Source: Phoronis australis
Lineage: Eukaryota > Phoronida > Phoronidae
Assembly: GCA_002633005.1 (NCBI GenBank)
Contig: NMRA01000797.1
Location: 33,255-97,254, forward strand
Direction: 5' to 3'
Length of the DNA: 64,000 nt
The translations under genes and the position numbers were made by a program. Shown here piece after piece: positions 60,801-63,100 of the stretch. Position 1 is the first letter of the stretch. Every line of letters starts with the position of its first letter. The notes under the pieces were generated by a model that saw only the letters and a program-made list of their open reading frames with translations, did no database searches and was not told where the DNA came from.

Positions 60801-61075
60801 TCTCGTTTACTAGATTTCCCACAGACATTGCATTTTTAGTTCTCGGACGCCAAACAACAATTCCTAACACAGGATGCAAAATATGCCTACAAAAAGAAAA
60901 ACACAACCTGAAGAACACGTATTTGTCTCGTTATCAGTTTCACTTCCGCAACAACAATTTCGAGAGCGCCACCTACGACTGCTATTTGTCACAAAGCAGT
61001 GTCACCTGTGCTAGTTGTCAACGGGGCATTTGCGGCTACGGCCGGCGACGGCGGTTCCAGACTGATTACGGACAT
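749..61075 (-). CDS. SELENOS: selenoprotein S (SELENOS/VIMP), split gene, span of the coding region
   Basis: SELENOS is a single-pass ER membrane selenoprotein that links Derlin channels to the p97/VCP ATPase in ER-associated degradation; its Cys-Sec pair is redox active. Five exons can be read on this strand. Joined, they give 162 residues; the vertebrate protein has about 189, so one exon of about 27-30 residues is missing from my model. Visible layout: a short N-terminus rich in Pro and Ala (1-24), a transmembrane segment (about 31-45), an acid/basic linker, a VCP-interacting motif (RQEAMQAARLK, about 77-87), a charged helix or coiled coil (88-120), a Gly-rich tail, then SCSWRP and a Gly-Gly-Sec-Gly end. 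Start ATG at 61075 has ACC upstream. Intron 1 is 4.8 kb, intron 2 is 2.0 kb, intron 3 is 6.4 kb, and 46.6 kb separates exon 4 from the last exon. Confidence 0.93.
755..757 (-). other. SELENOS: UGA selenocysteine codon
   Basis: TGA is in frame, preceded by GGT GGA and followed by GGT TAA. A penultimate Sec followed by Gly is the family hallmark. Reading the TGA as a stop would remove just two residues, so the case for recoding rests on the conserved context and the SECIS at 347-420. Confidence 0.9.
838..2907. other. SELENOS intron sequence, nothing further recognised
   Basis: This is the 3' end of the long SELENOS intron region. It is AT-rich and holds only chance-length open frames. The 121-codon minus frame at 2008-2373 has no splice sites or family resemblance that I can see. 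Confidence 0.5.
2908..4350. mobile_element. 1.44 kb element with imperfect terminal inverted repeats
   Basis: The left end begins TACCGTATTCACCCTAATAA. The reverse complement of the right end reads TACTGTATTTGCCGCAATAA. The two match over about 28 bp with roughly seven differences, including a shared CCC run. Further G/C-rich blocks (GGGCGCTTA) recur just inside the right end. I see no intact transposase, so it is probably a non-autonomous DNA transposon. It lies within the SELENOS intron. Confidence 0.55.
4351..5223. other. Intron sequence, nothing recognised
   Basis: AT-rich sequence with no convincing exon, repeat or RNA gene. Confidence 0.4.
5224..5680 (+). repeat. Dispersed repeat D, copy 1
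   Basis: This shares a long diverged match with 7957-8379. It starts at the 'AATTAACTGAAAAGACCTCA' block, followed by a GATGAT run, and ends at a 'TTTTCCCGTTCAAAA' block. The interior is made of T-rich stretches such as AAATTTTTGGAAATTTTC. No coding potential is seen. Confidence 0.6.
5711..6088 (+). repeat. Tandem duplication of about 185 bp
   Basis: CATCCGCCATCTT-like blocks recur at about 5713, 5906 and 6081. Each of the first two is followed by the same order of motifs: a GGAAGTAA or AGAAGTAA block, then CGGCATATCTGTA, then GAGCATTTGAATCTGAA. Two units are nearly complete and a third is starting. Confidence 0.65.
6712..7669. mobile_element. TIR element family B, carrying a nested insertion
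   Basis: The ends are inverted repeats of the type AAAGGCCC(C)..TTCATACTAAC, with the reverse complement GTGTGAAAGGGTCTTA at the right. Inside are repeated blocks shared with the copies at 31766, 32681 and 35216: GTTAACTTTGCAGTG, GGTGGACTTAACAGCGGAGC, CCATCGAAGTTATC, and CACCTACTGTTTAC near the right end. It is interrupted by the fold-back Penelope remnant at 6958-7371, so this element is the older one. No coding capacity is seen. Confidence 0.6.
6958..7371. mobile_element. Fold-back Penelope-like remnant 1
   Basis: There are two inverted arms of about 110 bp. The left arm runs from AAAACTTACAAAAAGTTAGC to TTGACCAGACGG. The right arm is its mirror, running from GTCAAAACGCCACC to TTTTTGTAAGTTTTTAT. 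Between them, read on the minus strand, lies the ESPSLNKR segment typical of the C-terminus of Penelope-like proteins. It is inserted in a family-B element. Confidence 0.65.
7957..8379 (+). repeat. Dispersed repeat D, copy 2
   Basis: This is the partner of 5224-5680, with the same start (GAAATTAACTGAAAAGACCTC), a GATGAT run and the same TTTTCCCGTTCAAAAT end. It directly abuts the hairpin-ended family-A element that starts at 8389. Confidence 0.6.
8389..9410 (+). repeat. Family-A element, decayed copy
   Basis: It begins GAGCAACGCAGAGCATTGAA and holds the internal landmarks of the family: CCACTAGATGGCGC, GAGATACAGCTATGGGCGCA and 'CACTAGGAGGC(G/A)CCAC'. The unit repeats about every 425 bp (AACTAGGTGGTGCA near 8910, CCACCAGGTGGCACA near 9328). 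The start hairpin carries one substitution compared with the copy at 56418. Confidence 0.65.
9416..9545. repeat. GC-rich patch of CCGAC/GTCGG motifs
   Basis: This is 130 bp with the pentamer CCGAC or its complement repeated many times (ACCGGTCGG, CCGTCGACCGG, GCCGACCGG, ACCGACC). It stands out sharply from the AT-rich surroundings. It may be the end of a repeat element; no gene is seen. Confidence 0.4.
9546..10794. other. Intron sequence, nothing recognised
   Basis: No splice-bounded coding segment, RNA gene or repeat family is recognised here. Confidence 0.35.
10795..10990 (+). repeat. Degenerate tandem repeat of about 22 bp
   Basis: About eight diverged units follow the pattern TCA(A/G)GACCAAAATTCACCACG. 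The bases GACC, AAAATT and CAC recur at a spacing of 21-23 bp. The unit is not a multiple of three throughout, so the open frame across it is probably incidental. Confidence 0.5.
11041..11720 (-). pseudogene. Decayed coding sequence, unidentified
   Basis: On the minus strand at least three consecutive protein-like segments occur in different frames. First comes a segment from about 11660 to 11460 containing KLSEHELKDYLRKEI and ending KQKLVQ-stop. Next comes KTVTPKKCAKYVQHLRKVVP, ending GAATGY just before a stop. Then, after an open stretch (AEWKAEAEKSRTHILYSG), comes a frame from about 11183 with PGLLDHPLCKNDYPV and NSTAFPRYYEVEHLAFLYTC. Composition and motifs look like one former gene broken by stops and frameshifts. 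It could be a retrocopy of a host gene or a transposon gene; I do not recognise the family. No introns interrupt the run. Confidence 0.5.
11721..12989. other. Intron sequence, nothing firm recognised
   Basis: Several short open frames lie on both strands (about 11702-12256 and 12702-12992). None has a recognisable motif, splice context or repeat partner. Confidence 0.35.
12990..13800 (-). mobile_element. Penelope-like retroelement fragment (remnant 2)
   Basis: The minus strand encodes the segment between reverse transcriptase and endonuclease of a Penelope-like element: PTRVLIPFVQGLSDHFNRI, then KRFNSLCSQLVN, KDKTPKGNK, and CLVYGFQCKNPQC. This is the layout of the family's IPYV-GLS, FKP-TLR, KDK-P and VVY-IPC motifs. 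Stops then break the GIY-YIG endonuclease. The end near 13190-13240 still shows the WFRRG / PSLN region. The flanks (TGAGTCTCATACTGG at 13005 and CCAGTATTAGATCC at 13780) are inverted and match remnants 1 and 3. The element is dead. Confidence 0.75.
13801..15829. other. Intron sequence, nothing firm recognised
   Basis: No supported exon was found. An ATGGCGAC start in good context at 15286 (+) runs only 18 codons without a donor I would trust. Confidence 0.35.
15830..15980. other. Short GC-rich island
   Basis: About 150 bp of markedly higher GC, with recurring TCAGGC, GGACTCGG and AGGTTGGACTCGGTTGGACT motifs. It may be a repeat fragment. No coding frame stands out. Confidence 0.3.
16015..16055 (+). 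repeat. Perfect 20-bp direct repeat, two copies
   Basis: TAGGCCTACTAACAAGCTGT occurs twice back to back, directly after the single N at 16014. This could be a real duplication or an assembly artefact next to an uncertain base. Confidence 0.7.
16056..18249. other. Intron sequence, nothing recognised
   Basis: AT-rich sequence without a supported feature. A Lys/Arg-rich minus frame near 17210-17270 lacks matching splice sites. Confidence 0.35.
18250..18356 (+). repeat. Family-A 3' end remnant with perfect hairpin
   Basis: It contains a block close to the family-A 'GGTTTAGGAGATACAGCTATGG' region (here GGTTTCGGAGATACAGCTG). It ends in a perfect 9-bp stem, GCACCCACA / TGTGGGTGC, around a 7-base loop (18329-18353). 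The long copy at 56418 also ends in a CCACA..TGTGG hairpin. Confidence 0.45.
18357..19628. other. Intron sequence, nothing firm recognised
   Basis: A strong-looking minus-strand splice acceptor (TTCTCTCTTTCAG) ends at about 18541, but the downstream frames hit stops before a usable donor. There is a short CTG run near 18430. Confidence 0.3.
19629..20100 (-). mobile_element. Element C, copy 1 (inverted)
   Basis: It starts AGGCCTTTATCCAGGATTTC and ends ATAAAGGCCT, a short terminal inverted repeat AGGCCTTTAT. The order of inner blocks mirrors the copies at 30608 and 59186: GGGTGTCCAAAATGGGGTTC, CCAGGGCGTCC, AAGTTTACAAAACATCCTTC, a TATAC-rich stretch, GGCTTCCTAGTA, then repeated GGGC(A/G)TCC(A) motifs. 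No coding capacity is seen. Confidence 0.7.
20101..22702. other. Intron sequence, nothing recognised
   Basis: No supported exon, RNA gene or repeat family. Confidence 0.35.
22703..22815 (+). repeat. Family-A 5' end fragment
   Basis: It begins with the intact family start, GAGCAACGCGGAGCGTTGAA, a CAACGC-GCGTTG hairpin. It continues through CTAGGGTTGTTTATTGG to the 'CCAGTAGAGGGC' block and then stops. It is a 5'-truncated-type fragment retaining just the first 110 bp. Confidence 0.6.
22998..23212 (-). other. Exon-like segment with a membrane span
   Basis: Between an AG at 23213-23214 and a GT at 22996-22997, one minus frame stays open. It encodes a basic stretch, a hydrophobic span (TILMVWTFATLIVYVG, then a Cys-rich LCYCLCC), and a polar stretch with two N-glycosylation sequons (NDS, NAS). 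Its phase-2 entry fits the phase-2 donor of the segment at 27887. I do not recognise a family. An open frame of this size can arise by chance here, and the donor is next to the N at 22994. Confidence 0.25.
23213..24749. other. Intron sequence, nothing recognised
   Basis: No feature that I can support. Confidence 0.35.
24750..25002 (+). promoter_or_regulatory. Possible plus-strand promoter and non-coding first exon
   Basis: There are two CCAAT boxes in the same orientation (24758-24762 and 24784-24788). About 215 bp downstream is a near-perfect donor, ACTCACAG/GTAAGTCA, with GT at 25003. The sequence between has a seven-codon ATG frame only (24919), so it would be 5' UTR. No downstream exon could be linked. 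Confidence 0.2.
25003..27886. other. Intron sequence, nothing recognised
   Basis: AT-rich sequence without a supported feature. Confidence 0.35.
27887..28149 (-). other. Exon-like segment with a membrane span
   Basis: A minus frame is open for about 88 codons and ends exactly at a strong donor, GGTATAAG/GTAAGC (GT at 27885-27886). It includes a hydrophobic stretch (MSLIVSLLYSVIALIIRLI) followed by YYAELSNETCHFTQLIE. The hydrophobic-then-SNET pattern is faintly like chemoreceptor-type seven-pass proteins, but I cannot assign it. The acceptor is weak and its position uncertain. Frames of this length occur by chance in this AT-rich sequence. Confidence 0.25.
28150..30607. other. Intron sequence, nothing firm recognised
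   Basis: A minus frame at 28858-29112 (84 codons) lacks clear splice sites. Nothing else stands out. Confidence 0.3.
30608..31074 (+). mobile_element. Element C, copy 2
   Basis: Same block order as the copy at 59186: CTGGCACTAATATGGACGCC, AACCTTTCAAGTTTGGACAC, ACTCACAGTGGTGGCTC, CACTACAGAAGG, ACGCCCTGGAATATTGGGAA, ending TGGATAAAGGCCT. The left end is more decayed (AGGCTTTCATGCAG). Confidence 0.7.
31075..31765. other. Intron sequence, nothing recognised
   Basis: No supported feature. Confidence 0.35.
31766..31900. mobile_element. TIR element family B, compact copy
   Basis: This is 135 bp with clean inverted ends: TAAGGGCCTTTCATACTAA at the left and the complement of TAAAGGCCCTTTCATATTGA at the right. 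The inner blocks GGGGAGTTGCGGTCAGTATGA and TTTACATCGACGCTCC are shared with the longer copies. It is the shortest family member here and defines the ends best. Confidence 0.75.
31901..32680. other. Intron sequence, nothing recognised
   Basis: No supported feature. Confidence 0.35.
32681..33144. mobile_element. TIR element family B, copy 3
   Basis: Inner blocks match the copy at 6712: AGATCGAAGTTAACAGCTCC, GGTGGATTTAACAACGCAGC, TTGTCGCTAATGG, AATCACCAATCGAATTAGAA and CACCTACTGTTTACTT. The right end reads AGTTAGTGTGAAGGGACCT. The left end is eroded. Confidence 0.6.
33145..33412. other. Intron sequence, nothing recognised
   Basis: Short stretch without a supported feature. Confidence 0.35.
33413..33520 (+). 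repeat. 54-bp tandem duplication
   Basis: Two adjacent 54-bp units begin GTGCATGA(A/C)AATGAACACC and end AAAAGAAGACCAGT. They differ at about two bases, so the duplication is recent. The length is a multiple of three but no supported frame crosses it. Confidence 0.85.
33521..35215. other. Intron sequence, nothing recognised
   Basis: No supported feature. A minus-strand acceptor near 35076 (TCCTTTTTCTAG) opens a Lys-rich frame of 11 codons that then stops. Confidence 0.3.
35216..35556. mobile_element. TIR element family B, copy 4
   Basis: It holds the family blocks GACAGTTAACTTTGCAGT, AGGTGGATTTAACAGCAGAG, GTCCCATCGAAGTTATC, GTGTCGTCGC, AATCACCAATCGAATTAGAA and CACCTACTGTTTACAT. The terminal repeats are eroded. 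Confidence 0.6.
35790..35862 (+). repeat. Possible retroelement 3' tail with (ATCA)n
   Basis: A short AT-rich stretch ends in TCAATCAATCAATCAATG. A similar layout occurs at 46080-46168. LINE elements of the CR1 type commonly end in such short repeats, but too little sequence remains to name the family. Confidence 0.35.
35863..36165. other. Intron sequence, nothing recognised
   Basis: No supported feature. Confidence 0.3.
36166..36258 (-). other. Exon-like 93-bp segment
   Basis: A segment of exactly 31 codons lies between an acceptor (TTGTTGTTGCTGAAATAG) and a donor (GTTGAG/GTATGG). The frame reads MSGTAYDECVLPTQHSYRAS, then CDNNVYFRSVE. Symmetric phase 0 on both sides and natural-looking composition favour an exon. 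It does not have the phase needed for the missing SELENOS exon, and I recognise no family. Confidence 0.25.
36259..37422. other. Upstream flank of the nested plus-strand gene
   Basis: From about 36780 the GC content rises. A CCAAT box lies at about 36784 (GACCAATCAG). The longest open frame (37015-37398, plus) has no family motif. Nothing else is recognised. Confidence 0.3.
37423..37462 (+). promoter_or_regulatory. CRE and TATA box: promoter of the nested peptide gene
   Basis: A perfect palindromic cAMP-response element TGACGTCA (37423-37430) is followed 26 bp later by TATATAT (37456-37462). This is the compact CRE/TATA layout seen in many neuropeptide and hormone genes. It predicts transcription starting near 37487 on the plus strand. 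The link to the coding exon at 39087 is an inference from orientation, spacing and splice signals. Confidence 0.5.
37487..37661 (+). other. Predicted non-coding first exon of the nested peptide gene
   Basis: It starts about 25 bp after the TATA box and ends at CAAGCCTT/GTAAGTTG (GT at 37662-37663). It holds one short upstream open frame (ATG at 37561, ten codons), so it would be 5' UTR. The intron that follows is 1425 bp, about half of it a fold-back Penelope remnant. Confidence 0.4.
38250..38992. mobile_element. Fold-back Penelope-like remnant 3
   Basis: The right arm on the plus strand encodes the C-terminus of a Penelope-like protein, EEDWFRRGVKEALHERIESP followed by SLNKRGGLRYDL. That is the family's DWF-RGVKEAI-PSLNR-GG-R signature at the end of the GIY-YIG endonuclease. 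The left arm carries the same piece inverted (minus strand DVTILDCEEDWFR), so the element is a head-to-head duplication. Outer flanks (AAGTTTGAATCTAATACT and AGTATTAGACTCAAACTT types) match remnants 1 and 2. It lies in the intron of the nested peptide gene. Confidence 0.75.
39101..39481 (+). CDS. Secreted peptide precursor, candidate amidated neuropeptide
   Basis: A 126-residue protein read from the first ATG after the acceptor. Residues 1-17 (MGIQGVIFCLAVASVTS) form a typical signal peptide. Residues 44-83 form a charged, Leu-rich amphipathic helix with LRELIEF and ARELLKEI. An Arg-Arg pair at 99-100 would release a 25-residue C-terminal peptide starting SLPNGF. The protein ends HRYG, so Gly126 would be consumed to give a Tyr-amide. 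There is no Cys outside the signal peptide. The helix spacing is loosely like corticotropin-releasing-hormone family peptides, but it has no flanking cleavage or amidation site, so I do not assign it to that family. The gene lies inside, and opposite to, the long SELENOS intron. Confidence 0.7.
   Translation: MGIQGVIFCLAVASVTSLPLQQSIEELSDYIHATEGQDSERLQYSIDSDILRELIEFRTRAEKLNQLNAALYRARELLKEINKYTERDRPSNFLIKYERRSLPNGFKTLSSNGGTRSYGAKVHRYG
39657..39662 (+). terminator. Poly(A) signal AATAAA
   Basis: AATAAA lies 175 bp after the stop codon of the peptide precursor, on the same strand and with no closer competitor. Confidence 0.6.
39663..42109. other. SELENOS intron sequence, nothing recognised
   Basis: AT-rich sequence. 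The open frames at 39833-40174 and 40228-40416 are AT-driven, with no motif or splice support. Confidence 0.35.
42110..42196 (-). repeat. tRNA-derived SINE head
   Basis: On the minus strand TGGTTCAGTGG (A box, rc of 42175-42185) is followed by GGGCTCAAATCC (B box, rc of 42132-42143), about 31 nt apart. The region between reads like a tRNA anticodon arm (GACTCCCATGTGAGAC). The acceptor stem does not close cleanly, so a SINE with an RNA polymerase III promoter is more likely than a functional tRNA gene. Confidence 0.5.
42197..44759. other. SELENOS intron sequence, nothing firm recognised
   Basis: A GC-richer patch at 43080-43420 holds overlapping minus frames, including a GSGYNPQ segment that mimics the SELENOS tail. 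I reject it because the true last exon is at 749. Nothing else is supported. Confidence 0.3.
44760..45440 (-). repeat. Coding-like repeat fragment, related to 52260-52400
   Basis: The minus frame ILGPNIGSIPLLKYLKIMRN (about 45060-44995) has a diverged, stop-broken counterpart near 52370-52300 (LDQNIGLVPLKNI, then RANHPQKFP). Both run past a GGGGGAATTT-type block. A further open minus frame lies at 45165-45425 (RRLEASSKTRLATIAVFCVA). These look like fragments of a dispersed element of unknown family. Confidence 0.35.
45441..46079. other. Intron sequence, nothing recognised
   Basis: No supported feature. Confidence 0.35.
46080..46168 (+). repeat. Possible retroelement 3' tail with (ATCA)n
   Basis: GTATGTTGTGTTGTGTTAC and a GGTGAGCGTCACTATAATAT stretch precede TAATCAATCAATCAAAAA. 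The layout is like 35790-35862 and like the 3' ends of CR1-type LINEs. The body of the element is absent. Confidence 0.35.
46169..47182. other. Intron sequence, nothing recognised
   Basis: No supported feature. Confidence 0.35.
47183..47228 (-). other. Possible alternative SELENOS exon with in-frame stop
   Basis: A 46-bp segment lies between a strong acceptor (TCGCATTTTCTTTCTTAG) and a donor (CATAAG/GTAATT), 213 bp downstream of exon 4. Its length would carry phase 0 into phase 1, exactly what the last exon needs. In that frame, however, it reads AAC ATC TAT TTC TAG, a stop. It may be a cryptic or poison exon; it is not the missing coding exon. Confidence 0.25.
47442..47525 (-). CDS. SELENOS: SELENOS exon 4
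   Basis: Exactly 28 codons, phase 0 to phase 0, between TTTATAG and GCT/GTAAGT. It reads KEEEKRQQKLEDWERHQK, then GGGYRSKVKA. This aligns without gaps with the vertebrate [20 protein letters not shown] region, the end of the charged helix. Joined to exon 3 it gives EEQNK-KEEEKRQQ, the same residue count as human SELENOS. Confidence 0.93.
47526..53932 (-). other. SELENOS: SELENOS intron 3
   Basis: 6.4 kb from donor AACAAG/GTCGGT to acceptor TTTATAG. It contains the fragment near 52260-52400 that is related to 44760-45440. No supported exon or RNA gene is seen. A minus frame near 47590-47660 (DGEGPELLEQY) is open but not needed, because exons 3 and 4 join in frame. Confidence 0.7.
53933..54039 (-). 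CDS. SELENOS: SELENOS exon 3 with the VCP-interacting motif
   Basis: Enters in phase 1 after ATAATAACAG and leaves in phase 0 at AAG/GTCGGT. It reads DADTVQRRQEAMQAARLKLQ, then QENDVYVTLAKEEQNK. RQEAMQAARLK fits the VCP-interacting motif (R-x5-AA-x2-R) of SELENOS, with Lys in place of the last Arg. The motif recruits the p97/VCP ATPase to the ER membrane during protein retrotranslocation. Confidence 0.95.
54241..54390 (+). repeat. Minisatellite of about 17 bp
   Basis: About eight copies of a TCGCTAGTAAAAATGA-type unit, alternating between TCGC and TCAC or GCAC. It lies in SELENOS intron 2, just upstream (on the gene strand) of exon 3's acceptor. Confidence 0.8.
54391..55529. other. SELENOS intron 2, nothing recognised
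   Basis: AT-rich intron sequence without a supported feature. Confidence 0.4.
55530..55745 (+). repeat. GC-rich tandem duplication of about 98 bp
   Basis: CATTCACCACCACGCTCCTTT recurs at 55616 and 55714. Before each copy is a matching block (CTCGCATGTGGCGCAGTTTC / TTCGCATGCGGCAAAGGGCT). After each comes a CCCAGG or CTCAGG block and a G-run. The base composition is unlike the surrounding intron. Confidence 0.65.
55746..56031 (-). other. SELENOS: SELENOS intron 2, donor side
   Basis: Plain intron sequence between the GC-rich duplication and the exon 2 donor (ATATG/GTGGGT at 56030-56031). Confidence 0.5.
56032..56169 (-). CDS. SELENOS: SELENOS exon 2 with the transmembrane segment
   Basis: Enters in phase 1 after TATTTTTTATAG and leaves in phase 1 at ATATG/GTGGGT. 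It encodes AVQFLQSYGWFLVLGVIMAI, then FVKNKL and a Gln/Lys-rich linker ending HKKY. SYGW followed by one hydrophobic span is the family signature (vertebrate TYGWYIVF). The segment anchors the protein in the ER membrane, with the rest cytosolic. Confidence 0.94.
56170..56417 (-). other. SELENOS: SELENOS intron 1, acceptor side
   Basis: Short intron stretch between the acceptor and the family-A element; nothing else seen. Confidence 0.5.
56418..58180 (+). mobile_element. Family-A element, longest copy, hairpins at both ends
   Basis: It starts GAGCAACGCAGAGCGTTGAA (stem CAACGC/GCGTTG). It ends in an acid-like GC-rich tail (GCGGACGCCGCACACCGGAC, GGCCGGACAGACACCGACCG) and a CCACACATAAATATGTGG hairpin at about 58154-58171. 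Between lie at least three units of about 446 bp, marked by CCACTAGGTGGCGC or a variant at about 56933, 57379 and 57825. Each unit contains CTAGGAGG(T/C)GCCAC, GGTTTGGTTGATAGA(G)GGG and GACCTTTGAAGATACAGAG. No protein coding is seen. Two terminal hairpins on a non-coding repeat suggest a non-autonomous rolling-circle or fold-back type element; the class is not settled. Confidence 0.6.
58181..59185 (-). other. SELENOS: SELENOS intron 1, nothing recognised
   Basis: AT-rich sequence with a short TATATAT run near 58987. No supported feature. Confidence 0.4.
59186..59674 (+). mobile_element. Element C, copy 3 (best preserved)
   Basis: It begins AGGCCTTTGTGCAGCGTATG and ends TGGATAAAGGCCT, so AGGCCTTT forms a short terminal inverted repeat. 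Inside are tandem GGACGCCC motifs (TGGACGCCCTGGCAAGGACG), CTTTCAAGTTTGGACACAC, a TATACAAGGTATATACAAAG stretch and GGACGCCCTGGAATATTGGG. The other copies are 19629-20100 (inverted) and 30608-31074. Confidence 0.75.
59675..60738 (-). other. SELENOS: SELENOS intron 1, nothing recognised
   Basis: No supported feature. Confidence 0.4.
60739..60886 (-). CDS. Possible terminal exon of an unidentified protein
   Basis: After a strong acceptor (TTTTTCTTTTTGTAG) the minus frame entered in phase 2 reads HILHPVLGIVVWRPRTKNAM, SVGNLVNETPQAVKEWLQ, MGEKFKDANL and then TGA. An AATAAA on the same strand lies near 60465. Composition is protein-like, and the WRPR and EWLQMGEKF motifs look conserved, but I cannot name a family. 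It sits just 120 bp downstream of SELENOS exon 1, in a phase incompatible with it, so it would belong to another transcript or a transposon. Confidence 0.3.
61006..61075 (-). CDS. SELENOS: SELENOS exon 1 with the start codon
   Basis: ATG at 61073-61075 (context TAACC-ATG-T) opens 23 codons, MSVISLEPPSPAVAANAPLT then TST, ending ACAG/GTGACA in phase 1. Splicing to exon 2 gives TST-AVQFLQSYGW, matching the place where the vertebrate exon 1 ends (LHTT-VGSLLATYGW). The N-terminus itself is not conserved in sequence between phyla, so assignment rests on phase, position and the splice site. Confidence 0.8.
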
Positions 61076-61506
61076 GGTTACAACAGAGGAAACCATGCAA
61101 CTACTTCACATTTATCACCTTACCTCTCAGAACCTTGCAATCATTCAATTAGGTATATGGTAAGGAACGTAGTAGACTTACACTAACTTGACTGAATCCA
61201 AGTCTATGGCCGGGCGTGAATTCCAATGGACCGCATGGAGTGCCAACGGTCAAAGGGTACAGCGGGAGCGATCGTACATCCCCGGCCACAAAAAGTAGGC
61301 TGTTTCATGGCCCTGAATGCCAAAGGTATACAGGGGTAATAGTACATTCCCATGAAAAATTACTCACTTCAAAATGTATTAGCACTCAGAAATATCAAGG
61401 AATGCGGCGGCACTCATCCCACTATGACTCTGGATGACAACTTTGTTAATGAACATAACTTGAACATATCCATAAAAATCTGTCGCGGTTAGCTCGAATT
61501 CTTTAC
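61076..61506 (-). promoter_or_regulatory. SELENOS: Region upstream of SELENOS exon 1
   Basis: GC-richer than the flanks and presumably includes 5' UTR and promoter. I see no convincing TATA box or ER-stress element. Two diverged copies of a block of about 75 bp lie at about 61213-61360 (GAGTGCCAACGGTCAAAGGG.. and GAATGCCAAAGGTATACAGG..). Confidence 0.35.
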
Positions 61507-61618
61507 CTGGTGCCAATTTGAGGAAGTTGCGTGAAATCACATCTGTTGACGAACAAACTACGTCCAAGGGACACACTGAAATCTTACAAATCCACCCGAT
61601 CTGTAGGCCTATTCTCAT
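61507..61618 (-). other. Possible alternative first exon compatible with SELENOS exon 2
   Basis: An ATG at 61618 opens 37 codons and ends at GGCACCAG/GTAAAG in phase 1, the phase exon 2 needs. It reads MRIGLQIGWICKISVCPLD, then DVISRNFLKLAP at the end. A one-in-three phase match is weak evidence; no family match is known to me. Confidence 0.2.
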
Positions 61619-62239
61619 AGGCGGCTTGGCCAAAAAATAAAACTCTGAGCAAGAGCTGCGTACGTAGGGAAATGTTGAGTTTATTAATTAACCCCAGGAA
61701 TTAAAATTATACGGCCGAAACACGATTTAAATGTGTGCAGCGATATCCCAGGCGACCGGCAGTGGCGCTGCTCACTACGACTCCGTTTCCGACGTCTGCT
61801 TCACTGCGCAATGATGAAAATCCTCAGTTCATTTTTTTGGAAGAAAGTGGAAACTGAGAGACGATGAAAAAACAGAAGCTGCTTGTAGGATGTGAATTTT
61901 AATCGAAGCCTGAGAGCATCACTCAGAAACTCATAATTTTCTCTTTGTCAAACCTTAGTTAAGACGGTTTCCAAAGCAATCGCGTCATTAATGCTAACAA
62001 AAAAAAAAACGGTTTGGCCTTTTAGGCAAACACTACAAATTTGTTACGAACTGATTGCACAAAATATAAAAAGTGTAATAAGCATTACAAAAAGAAGTAG
62101 GTTTCACGCAAAAAAGTTGTGGACCATAAACAAGTAGGTCTCTTATTTTAAAGTTATGAGTGAAATCGTGGTGGTGCAGTCGGTGGAAAAGCAGGCGCCC
62201 TTTTAGACCGGCAGCCCAGAGCACTTAGCATAGATGAAC
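61619..62239. other. Intergenic sequence upstream of SELENOS
   Basis: A GC-rich patch at 61745-61830 may be part of a promoter. Otherwise nothing is recognised. Confidence 0.3.
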
Positions 62240-63100
62240 GAGGTACCAACATCTGACCACGGGCGCATTTTAAGTCCACTTCAGTATGTACAGAAATGGA
62301 CGTCTGCCCGCGTTGTCTGCACTCTGGGGGTGACCCCTGGGGCCTTACAAAGAGCCCAAAATGAGCTAGACTAGATATTCGAGGTACCAACCAAAACTGA
62401 TTTAAAACGAACAATAGTACCGCACTGAACACCGAATGACCCTTGACAGACAAATTGCACTCTGGAATAGGTCCGGCAGAAACCAAAAAGGACCCCCCAA
62501 AAATGAGCTAGCACATACATTCGAGGTACCACACAAAACCAATTTCATGTGATTCAATACATGGCACAGATCACTAAAACCCATATGACAGACAAAATAC
62601 ACTCTGGGTTGTGCCCGGCAGAAACNAGAAACCAAAAAATTACCCCCCCCCCAAAAAAATGAGCTAGCACATACATTTGAGGTACCACACAAAACCAATT
62701 CCATGAGGTTCAATACATGTCACAGGTCACTAAATGTCCTATGACAGACAAAATATACTCTGGATTGTGCCTGGAAGAAACCCTCAAAAATCTCAACCAC
62801 AATATTATGCTATCAAAACTTTGAGGTACATTAGATACCCGAGGTACCGGCTAAAACTGACTTAAAACCAGTAATCCACCAGATGACCATGACAGACAAC
62901 AAATAGTGCTCTGGAAGGCGTTCGCCAGAACACTCAGTTACATGTACACAGTAAAAGAAGCTAGGTTATCATTCAGGGTACCACAAATTCCATGCGATTC
63001 AAATAGATGTTACTGGTTACCAAATACACTATGACAGTTAAAAACCTAGTGTGGGTTGTGCTCGCCAGCCCCAGAAATCTGAACTGCCGGTCAGTAATTT
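62240..63100 (+). repeat. Tandem array, unit about 141-160 bp
   Basis: GAGGTACC or a variant recurs at 62240, 62381, 62523, 62679, 62841 and (as GGGTACC) 62975. Each is followed in order by ACAAAACCAATT-, TGACAGACAAAAT-, CACTCTGG- and GCC(C/T)GGCAGAAAC-type blocks, then ATGAGCTAGCACATACATT. The central copies are the most alike. It contains the N at 62626 and a C-run that may be a sequencing problem. Confidence 0.75.

Noticed and set aside
60698-61186. 162-codon open frame on the plus strand
   Set aside because: It overlaps SELENOS exon 1 and the exon-like segment at 60739 in antisense, has no motif, and its composition follows from the opposite frames.
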